64,000 nucleotides of DNA from Chelativorans salis. GTDB taxonomy: Bacteria > Pseudomonadota > Alphaproteobacteria > Rhizobiales > Rhizobiaceae. Under the pieces are notes generated by a model. It was not told where the DNA came from, ran no database searches, and saw only the letters and a list, made by a program, of their open reading frames with translations. Made by a program: the position numbers and the translations under genes. The stretch covers positions 372,001 to 436,000 of the forward strand of contig NZ_JAOCZP010000001.1 of assembly GCF_025336525.1 (NCBI RefSeq). The letters run 5' to 3'. Shown here piece by piece: positions 1 through 8,480 of the stretch; the first letter of the stretch is position 1; every line of letters begins with the position of its first letter.

Positions 1-110
1 CCGATCGGTTCTTCCGTGGCGGGATCCACGGACGTGATCCAGTCGTCGCCGGAGCTTCTGACCAGCTCTCCGCCGATCAACAGCTGTTTTTGCGAAACGA
101 TGGCTCTCAA
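1..110 (-). CDS. Aldehyde dehydrogenase, N-terminal fragment (cut by window edge)
   Basis: About 36 codons of a minus-strand gene that runs off the left edge. The translation from a TTG start at 108-110 contains LLIGGELVRSSGDDW followed by a DPATEE stretch, the usual opening of NAD(P)-dependent aldehyde dehydrogenases, which oxidise an aldehyde to an acid. A strong ribosome-binding site (GAGGAGGG on the minus strand, 117-124) sits about 6 bases before the TTG, and no ATG fits. It lies downstream of the TRAP transporter on the same strand, so it may end the aldolase-TRAP operon. Catalytic residues are outside the window, so the substrate class is unknown. Confidence 0.75.
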   Translation of the reverse strand, partial: MRAIVSQKQLLIGGELVRSSGDDWITSVDPATEEPI

Positions 111-223
111 GGTCTGCCCTCCTCACATGACGGTCGCCGGCACCGTGGGCCCGGTTGGAAAACGTCCGCCGTACGCTCGGACCGCGGCGTCCCCGGCCCT
201 GTGTCAAAGATATGCATGTGCCC

Positions 224-2107
224 CTACGCCTTGGCGTCCGCCGCTCGCGCGGCCGGGCCAAACTGCCCCGCCAATCCCAGCAGAACCACGATGAATCCGG
301 CCGCCTCGACCAGGATCGCCATAGGGAACAGGCTTCCGGGGATCATGCAGGCGATACCGCCTGCAATACACGCAAGGCGGGACAAATACCCGAGGTTCCG
401 ACGCAGAAATCCCACGGCGCCTACCAATACCGCGAATATGCCGACCACCGCCGAAATCGACGCATGGAGGGTCTCCAGAGCGGACTCCCCGCGCATCAGA
501 AGCTCGGGGGCTGCGACAAACAGGAACGGCACGATATACGCCACCCAGGCAAAGCGCATCGACGTCCACGACGTGCGCCAAGGGTCCGCCTTCGCGATAT
601 TCGCCGCGGCAAAGGAGGCGAGCGCCACAGGTGGCGTCACCATCGACAGCAGGCCGAAATAGAGAATGAACATGTGCGCAGCGACGGGTTCTATCCCCAC
701 TTCGACCAACGGCGGTCCGATAAGCGTCGCCAACAGAACGTAGACGCCCACCGTCGGCATTCCCATGCCGAGGATGATATTGAGGGCCGCCGCCGCCAGC
801 AGCAGCAGCACGACACTTCCACCCGTTATCGAAATCAGGCCCTGGGTGATGCTGAAAGATATGCCGGTCAGGTTGAGCACCCCGATCACGATCCCCGCCG
901 CGGCCGTGATGACCAGGATTTCCTTGCTGGCATCTCCGGTTTCGACAAACCCGCGCACAATTGTCCCCAATCCCGGGCGCTTGCCCCTGTAACCGCGGAA
1001 GAAGCCTACGGCGAGCAGCACCACGATCGCCGAAAGCGCAGCGACTTCGGGACGCATATTCAGCTGGAACAGGCCGAAGAAGATCGCCCCGAACGGCAAT
1101 AGGAAGTGCCAGCCCTCGGCGAACGTCTTGCCGAAATTCGGGATTTCCTGCGATGCTTCGGCATTCAACCGACGCTTGCCGGCAAGAAGATCCACCTGCA
1201 CAAAAAGCGACCCGAAATAGAGGAAGCAGGGAATGATGCTGGCGGCGACGACAGTTGAATAGGGTATCGCCAGAAACTCGGCCATCAGGAACGCCGTTGC
1301 CCCCAGGACCGGTGGCATCAGCTGTCCGCCGGTTGAGGCGACCGCCTCGATGGCTCCCGCTTCCCTGGGCCGGTATCCGGCACGTTCCATCAACGGAATG
1401 GTGACGACGCCGGTGGATACGACATTGCCCACGGCCGAACCCGAAACCGTTCCGAACAGCGCAGATGCCAGGATCGAGACCTTGGCCTCTCCACCACGGA
1501 ATCGCGCCATTAGAGAAGAGGCGAGGTCGGTGAAGAACGTCGCGCCGCCGAACAGGACGAGCAACCGCCCGAAAAGGATATAGGGCAGAACGATAGATAT
1601 CGCGACCTTGAGCGGCGCGCCCAGAATCCCGTTCGGGTCCCCCCCGAGGTAGAGCGCGACGCGCGGTATACCGTATTCGCGGATCGCAAACGGTTCAGGC
1701 AACAGGTAACCGAAGAACGCATAGGCGATGAAGCCCGTAACGACAGCGAATATCCCCAAACCCGAAGTAAGGTACAGGGCCGAAACCGTGAACACGATGA
1801 GCGTCCCGGTGACCATGGACAGCCCAAGCGGGCGCATGGCGATCTGCACCGAGATGGTTGCGAAGATCGAGGCGATATAGATTGTCAGGCCGACAGCCGC
1901 CAGCGCCAGGGCCCGGAACGCCCAGCGCGCTATTACCGGTCGTGACGGCTTGTCCTGATCCAGGAAAACGAGTGCGACGGCAAGGCCGAGCGCAACGGCA
2001 AGCAGTTGTTCGGTGAAGAACGCCAATCCCAGTCGGCTCGGCACATTCAGCGCCCAGCCTACCGCAGCGATCACCAACGACGCCTGCATTAAGGATTTCA
2101 GGTACAT
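224..2107 (-). CDS. TRAP transporter fused permease (DctQM type, TAXI family)
   Basis: A 627-residue, very hydrophobic inner-membrane protein. It joins the small DctQ-like and large DctM-like subunits of a tripartite ATP-independent periplasmic transporter, the fused form that pairs with TAXI binding proteins. Conserved DctM blocks are visible: GSAVGNVVSTG (about 223-233) and GGQLMPPVLG (about 260-269). The protein imports organic acids using an ion gradient. Its partner binding protein lies immediately upstream (stop at 2159), and an aldehyde dehydrogenase and a class II aldolase flank the pair on the same strand. The substrate cannot be read from sequence; an aromatic or hydroxy acid is an inference from the neighbours. 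Confidence 0.9.
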   Translation of the reverse strand: MYLKSLMQASLVIAAVGWALNVPSRLGLAFFTEQLLAVALGLAVALVFLDQDKPSRPVIARWAFRALALAAVGLTIYIASIFATISVQIAMRPLGLSMVTGTLIVFTVSALYLTSGLGIFAVVTGFIAYAFFGYLLPEPFAIREYGIPRVALYLGGDPNGILGAPLKVAISIVLPYILFGRLLVLFGGATFFTDLASSLMARFRGGEAKVSILASALFGTVSGSAVGNVVSTGVVTIPLMERAGYRPREAGAIEAVASTGGQLMPPVLGATAFLMAEFLAIPYSTVVAASIIPCFLYFGSLFVQVDLLAGKRRLNAEASQEIPNFGKTFAEGWHFLLPFGAIFFGLFQLNMRPEVAALSAIVVLLAVGFFRGYRGKRPGLGTIVRGFVETGDASKEILVITAAAGIVIGVLNLTGISFSITQGLISITGGSVVLLLLAAAALNIILGMGMPTVGVYVLLATLIGPPLVEVGIEPVAAHMFILYFGLLSMVTPPVALASFAAANIAKADPWRTSWTSMRFAWVAYIVPFLFVAAPELLMRGESALETLHASISAVVGIFAVLVGAVGFLRRNLGYLSRLACIAGGIACMIPGSLFPMAILVEAAGFIVVLLGLAGQFGPAARAADAKA

Positions 2108-2132
2108 ATTCCGGCTTCCCTGGAAAAATGAA

Positions 2133-2149
2133 GGCGGCGCCTGGCCGCC
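2133..2149 (-). terminator. Intercistronic GC hairpin between TRAP binding protein and permease
   Basis: GGCGGC pairs with GCCGCC across a 5-base loop. On the minus strand it is followed within a few bases by a T-rich stretch (CATTTTT). It lies in the 51-base gap between the binding-protein stop and the permease start, where a partial terminator or RNA-stabilising hairpin would let the binding protein be made in excess over the permease. The structure is seen; the function is inferred. Confidence 0.4.
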
Positions 2150-2158
2150 CTCAAGAGA

Positions 2159-3112
2159 TCAACGAAGACCGAGCCTGGAATAGACCTCGAGTGCGGCCGG
2201 GTGCCAGGGAAGACCGGTTACGTCGTCCGCCATGTTCTGCGGGTCAAAATCCTGGTTGATGCGTGCGGCGCGAACCTTGTCCGGATTCTCGTAGAGCGCC
2301 AGGATGATCTTTTCCACGACATCGTCAGGCGTATCGGCATTGACGGACAGCACCTGGTTGAAGGCGTAGACATTGAGCTCCTCCGAAACGCCGACGATAT
2401 TATCTTCGGGCCCGACCTGCATGATTTCCGACGTCGGCGAAACTTCCTTGAGCCGCGCCACCGCTTCGTCGCTGGGGTCGAGGTTGAGGAAGCGGATGCC
2501 GCCAACCGATGCGTCAATTTCCTTCATCTTGCCGGCGCGCAGGGCAAAAAAGCCTACTTCGATGTTCCCGGCCATGTACTCATCGCCCCCTGCGCTGACC
2601 GAGGGCACCAGAACCGGCTGCATATCGTCGATGCTCAGGCCCAAATTGGCGAGTATGGCGCCGGAATCAGTTTTCAGTGATGGCTGGGCCGTGAATCCCC
2701 AACCAAATGTCTTGCCCTTGATATCCTCGGGCGAGTTGATCGGTGAATCCGCCGCCACAAAGATACCGATCGGCGTCGAGAACAGGCGTGCGATGATCCG
2801 CACGTTTTCCATCTTCGTCCCGCCGAAGTACTCAGCCCCCACGATCGCGCCTGTCACGTCAGGCGCACCGCCTGCCCACAGGTCGATTTCACCAGAGTTG
2901 AGCAGCGGAAGAATTGATCCGGACCCACCATAGGATTCGAGATTGATATCGAGTCCGCTCTCGCTGAGCACCGCAGCCAAGGCGGTATTGACCCCATAGT
3001 TTTGCGAGCCCTGCTGGCCAGCGCCCATGACCAGCGACTGGCCCAGGGCCGGAACGGCCATCGCCGCGACGACCACCAACGATCCCAACAGCTTTTTGAG
3101 CAACGGTTTCAT
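2159..3112 (-). CDS. TAXI-family TRAP transporter solute-binding protein
   Basis: A 317-residue periplasmic binding protein from the ATG at 3110-3112. The N-terminus is a clear signal peptide (MKPLLKKLLGSLVVVAAMA, then VPALGQS). The mature part begins LVMGAGQQGSQNYGVNTALA and continues with the SYGGSGSILPLLNSGEIDLW block typical of TAXI proteins. The longest frame starts 33 codons earlier, but that extension is basic and non-signal-like, and GGAGGA stands 6-8 bases before the chosen ATG. It delivers substrate to the fused permease downstream. The class II aldolase gene upstream on the same strand suggests one transport-plus-catabolism operon. Confidence 0.9.
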   Translation of the reverse strand: MKPLLKKLLGSLVVVAAMAVPALGQSLVMGAGQQGSQNYGVNTALAAVLSESGLDINLESYGGSGSILPLLNSGEIDLWAGGAPDVTGAIVGAEYFGGTKMENVRIIARLFSTPIGIFVAADSPINSPEDIKGKTFGWGFTAQPSLKTDSGAILANLGLSIDDMQPVLVPSVSAGGDEYMAGNIEVGFFALRAGKMKEIDASVGGIRFLNLDPSDEAVARLKEVSPTSEIMQVGPEDNIVGVSEELNVYAFNQVLSVNADTPDDVVEKIILALYENPDKVRAARINQDFDPQNMADDVTGLPWHPAALEVYSRLGLR

Positions 3113-3310
3113 TCCATATCCTCCCATTTTCGGTTTCATTTCATGTGGCTTGAACCGATCGTCTCGCCATCTCATTGCTCCCGTCCAAAGTTTACGGTTC
3201 AACCGCCGCACTCGTTCGAGCCAAAAGCGGCAATTGCGGCCCCTATGATGCCGGTGCCGCCGGCCACAATCGTTTCGCCCTTTCCATGGCTGTTCCTCAG
3301 ATCCGCGATG

Positions 3311-4135
3311 CTAGAGGCCCGCGAATCCCGCGCGCGCCAGCCAATAGTCCCAGGCCCGGTCGAGCGCCATGTCGCCCAGGAGCATCTTGCTTGATTTATC
3401 GATCTCGCCGTCTGTCAGGTATTTCACCTCGCCTAGCTGCCGCGTTACCTGGATCAGTTCCGCATTGTCGCGCAGGCCGATCGAGATCATGATGACGGCC
3501 TTGATGCTTTCCGCGGCGCAGACGCAGCCATGGCCGCGCAGCAGTGCGACGCGATTCCCGCCCAGCGCGCCCGACAGGGAGCGGCCCATCTCCATTGTGT
3601 CCACGAGCATGTTGGTGTCGCCGAATTCGTCCTGGCTGTCCCAGCGGCCGAATTCTTTGCCGATCACGCTGGCCATGTGGAACATCGGCCTCAGTGAGAC
3701 GTCGGACATCGTGAACGGGACCACGGACCGCGCGTGGTGATGCGTGACCGAATTGACGTCTGGCCGATCCATGTAGATGGCACCGTGGATGTGGCGCTCG
3801 GCGTACGGTCTGCGGGGATCGTTGCCGACGAGTTCTCCATCCAGCGTGTATTCGAATATATCGCCGCGTGTCACATTCGCGGGGCTGCGCGAGCGGGAGA
3901 TGAAGTAGCGCTCCGGATCAAGCGGGTGCCGGATGCTGACATGGCCGAAATCGTCGATGATATTCTCACGCGCAAGGATCCGGTTGGCAAGCACGAGCTG
4001 TGTCACAGCGAGCTCGACGACGTCATCCCTTATTGCAGTTGCCGTCACGCCAACTTCTCCATTTGCCGGAGTCTCCTGCACGAGTTGCGTCACGACGTGC
4101 TCTACGAAGTCCTCTTTCATCCCAGTTGCCGTCAC
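3311..4135 (-). CDS. Class II aldolase/adducin family protein with duplicated N-terminus
   Basis: A 274-residue cytoplasmic enzyme of the zinc-dependent class II aldolase/adducin fold, which includes fuculose-phosphate aldolase and hydroxyaromatic-acid decarboxylases. The core shows FGHVSIRHP (about 64-72), the metal-binding THHHARS motif and a later RGHG histidine. The GTG start has GGAGGG upstream. The first 50 residues hold an imperfect repeat: TATGMKEDFVEHVVTQLV, then 29 residues on TATAIRDDVVELAVTQLV, mirrored in the DNA at 3992-4050 and 4079-4137. The second copy also carries a Shine-Dalgarno-like GGAGAAG and a GTG, so translation might start there (at 4050). Next to a TRAP transporter, an aldehyde dehydrogenase and a ring hydroxylase, a decarboxylase role on an aromatic acid is plausible but unproven. 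Confidence 0.8.
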   Translation of the reverse strand: MTATGMKEDFVEHVVTQLVQETPANGEVGVTATAIRDDVVELAVTQLVLANRILARENIIDDFGHVSIRHPLDPERYFISRSRSPANVTRGDIFEYTLDGELVGNDPRRPYAERHIHGAIYMDRPDVNSVTHHHARSVVPFTMSDVSLRPMFHMASVIGKEFGRWDSQDEFGDTNMLVDTMEMGRSLSGALGGNRVALLRGHGCVCAAESIKAVIMISIGLRDNAELIQVTRQLGEVKYLTDGEIDKSSKMLLGDMALDRAWDYWLARAGFAGL

Positions 4136-4231
4136 GCTCTCCCTCCTCTTGTCGGAGCCAGAGGATAGGTTGTCCTAGCATAGCGGTTCCAATATACATT
4201 TTGGCCTCACTCATAGCCTTAAGGGTATGCA

Positions 4232-5179
4232 ATGCGGTCGCTCGTCTCCCAGCTATCGATCCACAAACTGGAAGTGCTCTGCACCGTGGTCGAGCTGAAT
4301 GGCTTCTCGCGCGCGGCGCAGAAGCTGAACATCACGCAGCCGGTCGTCTCGGCGCACATCAAGGCGCTGACGGACAAGTTTGACGTCCCGCTCATCGTTA
4401 AGGCTGGACGGCGGATTGAGCTGACCGAGGATGGCGAGCGGGTCTATCGCTGGGCGCGCGATCTCGTCAGCCGCACGCGCGAGATCGAGCGCGAGATTTC
4501 GGACAGCCAGAAGGGCGTCGTCGGCCGCGCTTCCGTGGGAGCATCCATGACGATCGGCTCCTATGTCCTGCCGGCCCTGGTCACCGAATTCCAGCGCGCC
4601 CATCCGCTAGGAGAGATATCCGTCCAATCCTACAATCCGATGGCCGCCATGGACGCCATCCATAGCGGAGCGTGCGACTTCTCCTTCACAATCATAGACC
4701 CGCGCCAAGACATGCGGGGGCTCCATGCCGAGGCGATCGCGTCCGACGACCTCATCCTCGTCACTTCCGAACGCGTTCCCGCGCTAGAAGGACCGCCGAC
4801 GCCGGACATCATCTCAGGCCTGCCCTTCGTCAGTGCCCAATGGGGCATGCCTCGTCGCGAGATCGAGGAAAACCTGCTCGAACGCTACGGCATACGGCGG
4901 CGCAGCATCATCCTCGAGTTCGGCCATGCGGAATCGCTCAAGCAGGCGGTTCGAGCGGGCGCCGGATACGCCTTCGTCTTCCGCTCGTCGCTGCGGGGCG
5001 AGCTGAAGTCGAGCCTGCTGCGCGAGGTCGAAACCCCCGGCATGAGCCTGAAGGTGCCGGTCTACTTCGTGCGCCGGCCGAACAAGAGGCTGTCGAGCTT
5101 CCAGCAACGGCTGGTGGACTTCTTGGTCGACGAGATCACCGCGCAGCTCGAAGGCCACCCCCCGGCCGTCGGGCCGTGA
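4232..5179 (+). CDS. LysR-family transcriptional regulator
   Basis: A 315-residue regulator. The N-terminal winged helix-turn-helix is plain (KLEVLCTVVELNGFSRAAQKLNITQPVVSAHIKAL, quoted in parts: NGFSRAAQKLNITQPVVSAH). It is followed by an effector-binding domain beginning near GVVGRASVGASMTIGSYVLP. AAGGG at 4221-4225 precedes the ATG. It is transcribed away from the class II aldolase-TRAP operon across a 96-base gap, the usual layout for a LysR protein controlling its divergent neighbour. The likely inducer is the transported acid or an intermediate. It ends 14 bases from the convergent mobA-like gene. Confidence 0.92.
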   Translation: MRSLVSQLSIHKLEVLCTVVELNGFSRAAQKLNITQPVVSAHIKALTDKFDVPLIVKAGRRIELTEDGERVYRWARDLVSRTREIEREISDSQKGVVGRASVGASMTIGSYVLPALVTEFQRAHPLGEISVQSYNPMAAMDAIHSGACDFSFTIIDPRQDMRGLHAEAIASDDLILVTSERVPALEGPPTPDIISGLPFVSAQWGMPRREIEENLLERYGIRRRSIILEFGHAESLKQAVRAGAGYAFVFRSSLRGELKSSLLREVETPGMSLKVPVYFVRRPNKRLSSFQQRLVDFLVDEITAQLEGHPPAVGP

Positions 5180-5193
5180 TCGAGCGCTCCACC

Positions 5194-7146
5194 TTAGACC
5201 TCTTGGAGCTCGCGCATCGCATCCCTGCCCGCCGCCGGCAGCATAAACCCGTCGAAGAAGGCCGCCAGCTGGTCGTGCGCGTCGAGTGGCAGCACGTGCG
5301 CCACGTACTGGTCCGGACGAACCACCACGAGGCAACCGGGCTCGCGATCGATGCCTCGGAGATCGAATATGTCCCGGCCTTGACTGAGGTCGGCGCAGAA
5401 CATCTTTTCGTAGTCGACCAGCCCAAGCCGTCCCTTGCGCGGCCGCAGGAGCGCCGGCATGCGTTCGATGGCCAGGTCGCGGAAGTGCTGCTGGAACACG
5501 GCGCGGAAATCGATGACCGAATCGATGTCCGCGTCCCGGCGCGTGAACCGGCGTAGCGGCGAAGCTTCGGACTCCGATAGGAAACGGCAGAGTTCGATGA
5601 GGCCCCCGCCTTCCGCTGCTGCGTCCCCGCCGCCGCAGAATGCGAACACGCGCCAACGCGCGTCGGCCTTCACGACATGGCCCAGCTCCATCGGCTTGCC
5701 GTCAGCCAGCCGGATAACCGGCGCGGAGTGGAAGCGCGCACCGATCTCGAAGCCGGAGGCGAGCGACTGCCATTGCCCGTCGCCCGTCAGTGCCGAGGGC
5801 GCGTAGCGAACCGACATCCCTGCCGTGTAGCGGCCGTGCTCGATGAAGTAGCGCTGGAACTTGGGCGTGTCCCCATTGTCGGCCGCCCCGTCCTTGGGGC
5901 GTTCGCTTATGATGCGAGCCCATTCCTTGTCGAACTCGATCAGGTCCTTCGCGACCGCCCGCCGCTCGGCCGAATAACTGTGGAGGATATCGGGCGGGCA
6001 CAGGCCCCTCAGGACCGATACCAGTTTCCAGCCAAGATTGAAGGCGTCGCCCATCGAGACGTTCATCCCCTGGCCAGCCTTCGGGCTATGCGTATGGCAG
6101 GCGTCGCCTGCGATGAAGACATGCGGCAGGCGCGTCGAACGCCCTGCCGGCGGCACGTCATCGAACTTGTCGGTGAGGCGCTGGCCGATCTCGTAGACCG
6201 ACCACCACACCACCTCCTTCACATCGATCGACCACGGGCGGAAGATGCGTTGTGTGGCGGCGATCAGATGGTCGACGGTGATGGTGCGGTTGGCGACGCG
6301 TTCGCCGTCGGCCAGCTTGTCGAGTTCGATATAGAGCCGCACGAGATATCCGCCCTCGCGCGGAATGATGATGATGTTGCCCTCGCCAGCCGACTGGATG
6401 AGCGTCTTGAAACGGATGTCGGGGAAGTCGGTCACGGCCAGCACGTCCATGACACCCCAGGCATGGTTGGCGGAGTCACCCTTGAGTGTCAGGCCGATCG
6501 ACCTGCGCACGGCGCTGCGTGCGCCGTCGCAACCGACCACGTAGCGCGCGCGCAACGTGACCACTTCGTCACCCTGGTCGGCTCCGACGGGCTCGAGCCT
6601 GACCGTGACCGGATGGTCGCCGCCAGCGGGGTCGACATCCAGATCCACGAGCTGCAGCGCGTAGTCCGGTTCCAGCCGCGACGGCGCGTTGCGCATCACC
6701 TCGAGATACATGTCATGCACGCGCGCCTGGTTGAGGATGACGTGCGGCATTTCCGACAGCCCGTCCTCCACATCCTGCACCCTTCCGCTACGAACGATGT
6801 GGTCGGTTCGCCCGGCATCTGGCTTCCAGAAGGTCGTCTCGTTGACCCAATAGCCCTGCTTCAGCACCTTCTCCGCAAAGCCGAATGCGTTGAACATCTC
6901 CATTGAGCGGCAGGAGATGCCGTCGGCCTGACCCCGCTCCAGCGGCTCGGGCCGGCGCTCGACGATGCGCGTGCTGATTTCAGGAAAAGCCGCGAGCTGT
7001 GCAGCGAGCGTAAGGCCTGCGGGCCCACTGCCAACGATCAGAACATCGACCGCTTCAGGCAGGCTGCTGCCCGGCACCTGGTGTCCGGGTGCCGCCGGCA
7101 GCACCTCGGGATCGCCTGGGTGGAAGCCGTTCAGGTGGTACTGCAC
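5194..7146 (-). CDS. mobA: FAD-dependent aromatic monooxygenase, 3-hydroxybenzoate 4-monooxygenase type
   Basis: About 650 residues from a GTG at 7144-7146. The N-terminus VQYHLNGFHPGDPEVLPAAP resembles that recalled for MobA of Comamonas, which hydroxylates 3-hydroxybenzoate to protocatechuate using NADPH and O2. FAD-binding motifs are present: VDVLIVGSGPAGLTLAAQL (GxGxxG), VGCDGARSAVRRSIG (DG motif) and FIAGDACHTHSPKAGQGMN (GD motif). A C-terminal thioredoxin-like domain, as in phenol hydroxylases, fills roughly the last 170 residues. GGAGGA sits 8 bases before the GTG. The longer frame would start at an ATG inside the operator at 7170-7187, so it was rejected. A related phenolic substrate remains possible. 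Confidence 0.8.
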   Translation of the reverse strand: MQYHLNGFHPGDPEVLPAAPGHQVPGSSLPEAVDVLIVGSGPAGLTLAAQLAAFPEISTRIVERRPEPLERGQADGISCRSMEMFNAFGFAEKVLKQGYWVNETTFWKPDAGRTDHIVRSGRVQDVEDGLSEMPHVILNQARVHDMYLEVMRNAPSRLEPDYALQLVDLDVDPAGGDHPVTVRLEPVGADQGDEVVTLRARYVVGCDGARSAVRRSIGLTLKGDSANHAWGVMDVLAVTDFPDIRFKTLIQSAGEGNIIIIPREGGYLVRLYIELDKLADGERVANRTITVDHLIAATQRIFRPWSIDVKEVVWWSVYEIGQRLTDKFDDVPPAGRSTRLPHVFIAGDACHTHSPKAGQGMNVSMGDAFNLGWKLVSVLRGLCPPDILHSYSAERRAVAKDLIEFDKEWARIISERPKDGAADNGDTPKFQRYFIEHGRYTAGMSVRYAPSALTGDGQWQSLASGFEIGARFHSAPVIRLADGKPMELGHVVKADARWRVFAFCGGGDAAAEGGGLIELCRFLSESEASPLRRFTRRDADIDSVIDFRAVFQQHFRDLAIERMPALLRPRKGRLGLVDYEKMFCADLSQGRDIFDLRGIDREPGCLVVVRPDQYVAHVLPLDAHDQLAAFFDGFMLPAAGRDAMRELQEV

Positions 7147-7169
7147 GATGGGGTTCCTCCGAGGCTCAT

Positions 7170-7187
7170 TGATAAGACGACTTATCA
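7170..7187. promoter_or_regulatory. MarR-type operator between mobA and its regulator
   Basis: TGATAAG-ACGA-CTTATCA is an inverted repeat with perfect 7-base arms and a 4-base spacer. It lies in the divergent gap, 24 bases upstream of the monooxygenase GTG and about 97 bases upstream of the regulator ATG. The size and position fit a MarR dimer that represses mobA and perhaps itself. Confidence 0.65.
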
Positions 7188-7283
7188 TATGCGCACACTT
7201 ACGCTTGCGTCAAGAACGATATGACGTCACATCATTTTTGTGTTAGGCCTTGTGTCTACGGCAATCTTGGGACGCGAGGACGG

Positions 7284-7742
7284 ATGCGAGAGCAAAGTGG
7301 CACTGTCAGTTCGAACCTGCCGGGCCACTTCATCCGGCGTCTGCACCAACTCTCTACCCAGGTTTTCATGCAGCGGGTTCAGGAGGCTGGACACAACCTG
7401 ACCCCGGTCCAGTTCGCGGCTCTCGACGCGCTGCGGCATCGTCCGGGCGTAGATCAGGCCGGTCTGGCCGATATGATCGCCAAGGACCGCGCGACAGCTG
7501 GCGCCGTCGTCGACCGGCTGCGCCAGAAGGGATTGATCGAACGCGCCGTCAACCGCAGGGACAAGCGGGCCAGAGAACTGACGCTGACGTCCGACGGCGA
7601 GGCCATCCTTGCTGCGGTCACTCCCGTCGTGGTGCAGCTCCAGAGGGAGATCCTTCCCGGTCTCGATGACTCCGAGTACCGGCAGTTCATTGAACTTGCC
7701 GCCAAGGCCGTGAAAGCAACAGGGCTGCGGGGTGCAAGCTGA
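7284..7742 (+). CDS. mobR: MarR-family transcriptional regulator, MobR-like
   Basis: A 152-residue winged-helix regulator. The core LTPVQFAALDALRHRPGVDQ, the recognition region DMIAKDRATAGAVVDRLRQK and the wing RRDKRARELTLTSDG are all recognisable. The ATG at 7284 with GAGGA upstream is preferred to the frame-opening codon at 7221, which would add 21 residues of unlikely composition. It is transcribed away from the mobA-like gene across an operator-like palindrome. In Comamonas a MarR protein (MobR) represses mobA and responds to 3-hydroxybenzoate; I infer the same pairing here. Confidence 0.85.
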   Translation: MREQSGTVSSNLPGHFIRRLHQLSTQVFMQRVQEAGHNLTPVQFAALDALRHRPGVDQAGLADMIAKDRATAGAVVDRLRQKGLIERAVNRRDKRARELTLTSDGEAILAAVTPVVVQLQREILPGLDDSEYRQFIELAAKAVKATGLRGAS

Positions 7743-7869
7743 CATGCGAACCGCAATCTGCGCATCCAATCCCGAAGAGCGGCAAGACCCCGCGTTCATC
7801 GGGAACGCGCCCTCGCCGGCAAGAAGACCATCTGGCGCCAGATCGATTGCAAGGTCTGCCAGCGCCCGG

Positions 7870-7950
7870 CCGCACTTCTGCCTTCTTGATCCAGCTCTCG
7901 GCATCGCCCGGGCGGGACGCGAAACCGCGCTTGGCCGCACGACCAGTCAT
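7870..7950 (-). pseudogene. Possible remnant of a mobile-element ribbon-helix-helix gene
   Basis: A short minus-strand stretch reads MTGRAAKRGFASRPGDAESW then IKKAEV before the frame loses sense. It resembles, from memory, the opening of small DNA-binding proteins encoded beside parA on rhizobial plasmids and integrative elements. The rest of such a protein (about 100 residues) is not recognisable below 7870. It overlaps the premature stop of the integrase remnant. This is a weak call, supported mainly by context. Confidence 0.25.
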
Positions 7951-8480
7951 GGCACGATGGCGAAACCGTAAACCTGCTTGATAATGTCGCGGACATGGAT
8001 GGCAGTCGCCGGCGCGCCGCGATCCTTCACCTTGTGACAGAGCGTCCGCACATCCTCGGGCGTGATCTCGGTCAGCAGCCGGTTCTTCCATGCCGGCAGG
8101 ATATCGCGATCGAAGATCGTCTTGCGCATGGATCGCGTGCTCTCGGCCATGCGAGCCTCTCTCAGCCAGCGCCTGCCCACCTCCTTGAAACTCGCCGCAG
8201 GTGTCAGCCGCCGCTTCTTGCGCTGCTTCTCGAGAGCCGGGGATTCCCTTCCGCCACCAGCTTCCTTGCGGCCGTGCATCGGTTTCGGGCTTCGGACAGG
8301 CCGATGCCGTCCGGACCGTAGCGCCCATGGTCAACGTTTCGCGGCGATCGTTGAGACGGTAGTCGTACCGGAAGGTAATCAACCCCGATGGCGCCACGAC
8401 AACTACATACCGTCACGATCCGACAGCTTATACAATTTCTCTTTTGGTTTCAGTTTCTTAAGAGCGAGATCGGTTAGCAT
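7950..8480 (-). pseudogene. int: Tyrosine recombinase (P4-type integrase), truncated and frameshifted
   Basis: From an ATG at 8478-8480 the minus strand encodes MLTDLALKKLKPKEKLYKLS then DRDGM and a TAG, the standard start of a DUF4102-type phage integrase. The reading continues in other frames: YVVVVAPSGLITFRYDYRLN with RRETLTMG, then RYGPDGIGLSEARNRCTAAR, then SPALEKQRKKRR and FKEVGRRWLREARMAESTRS up to IHVRDIIKQVYGFAI. At least three frameshifts are needed. The sequence ends after the core-binding domain, so the whole catalytic domain with its Arg-His-Arg-Tyr residues is missing. Intact relatives have about 400 residues. The gene is dead. It lies 317 bases from the 3' end of guaA, a known island insertion site. 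Confidence 0.85.

Noticed and set aside
155-1102. Long plus-strand open frame (315 codons) opposite the TRAP permease
   Set aside because: It is Arg/His/Gln-rich with no family motif and mirrors the hydrophobic permease on the other strand; high-GC shadow frame.
7618-7630. GGTCACTCCC in the MarR gene, resembling the guaA 3' end, as a possible second attachment site
   Set aside because: Only ten bases match before divergence and it lies inside an intact coding region; chance match.
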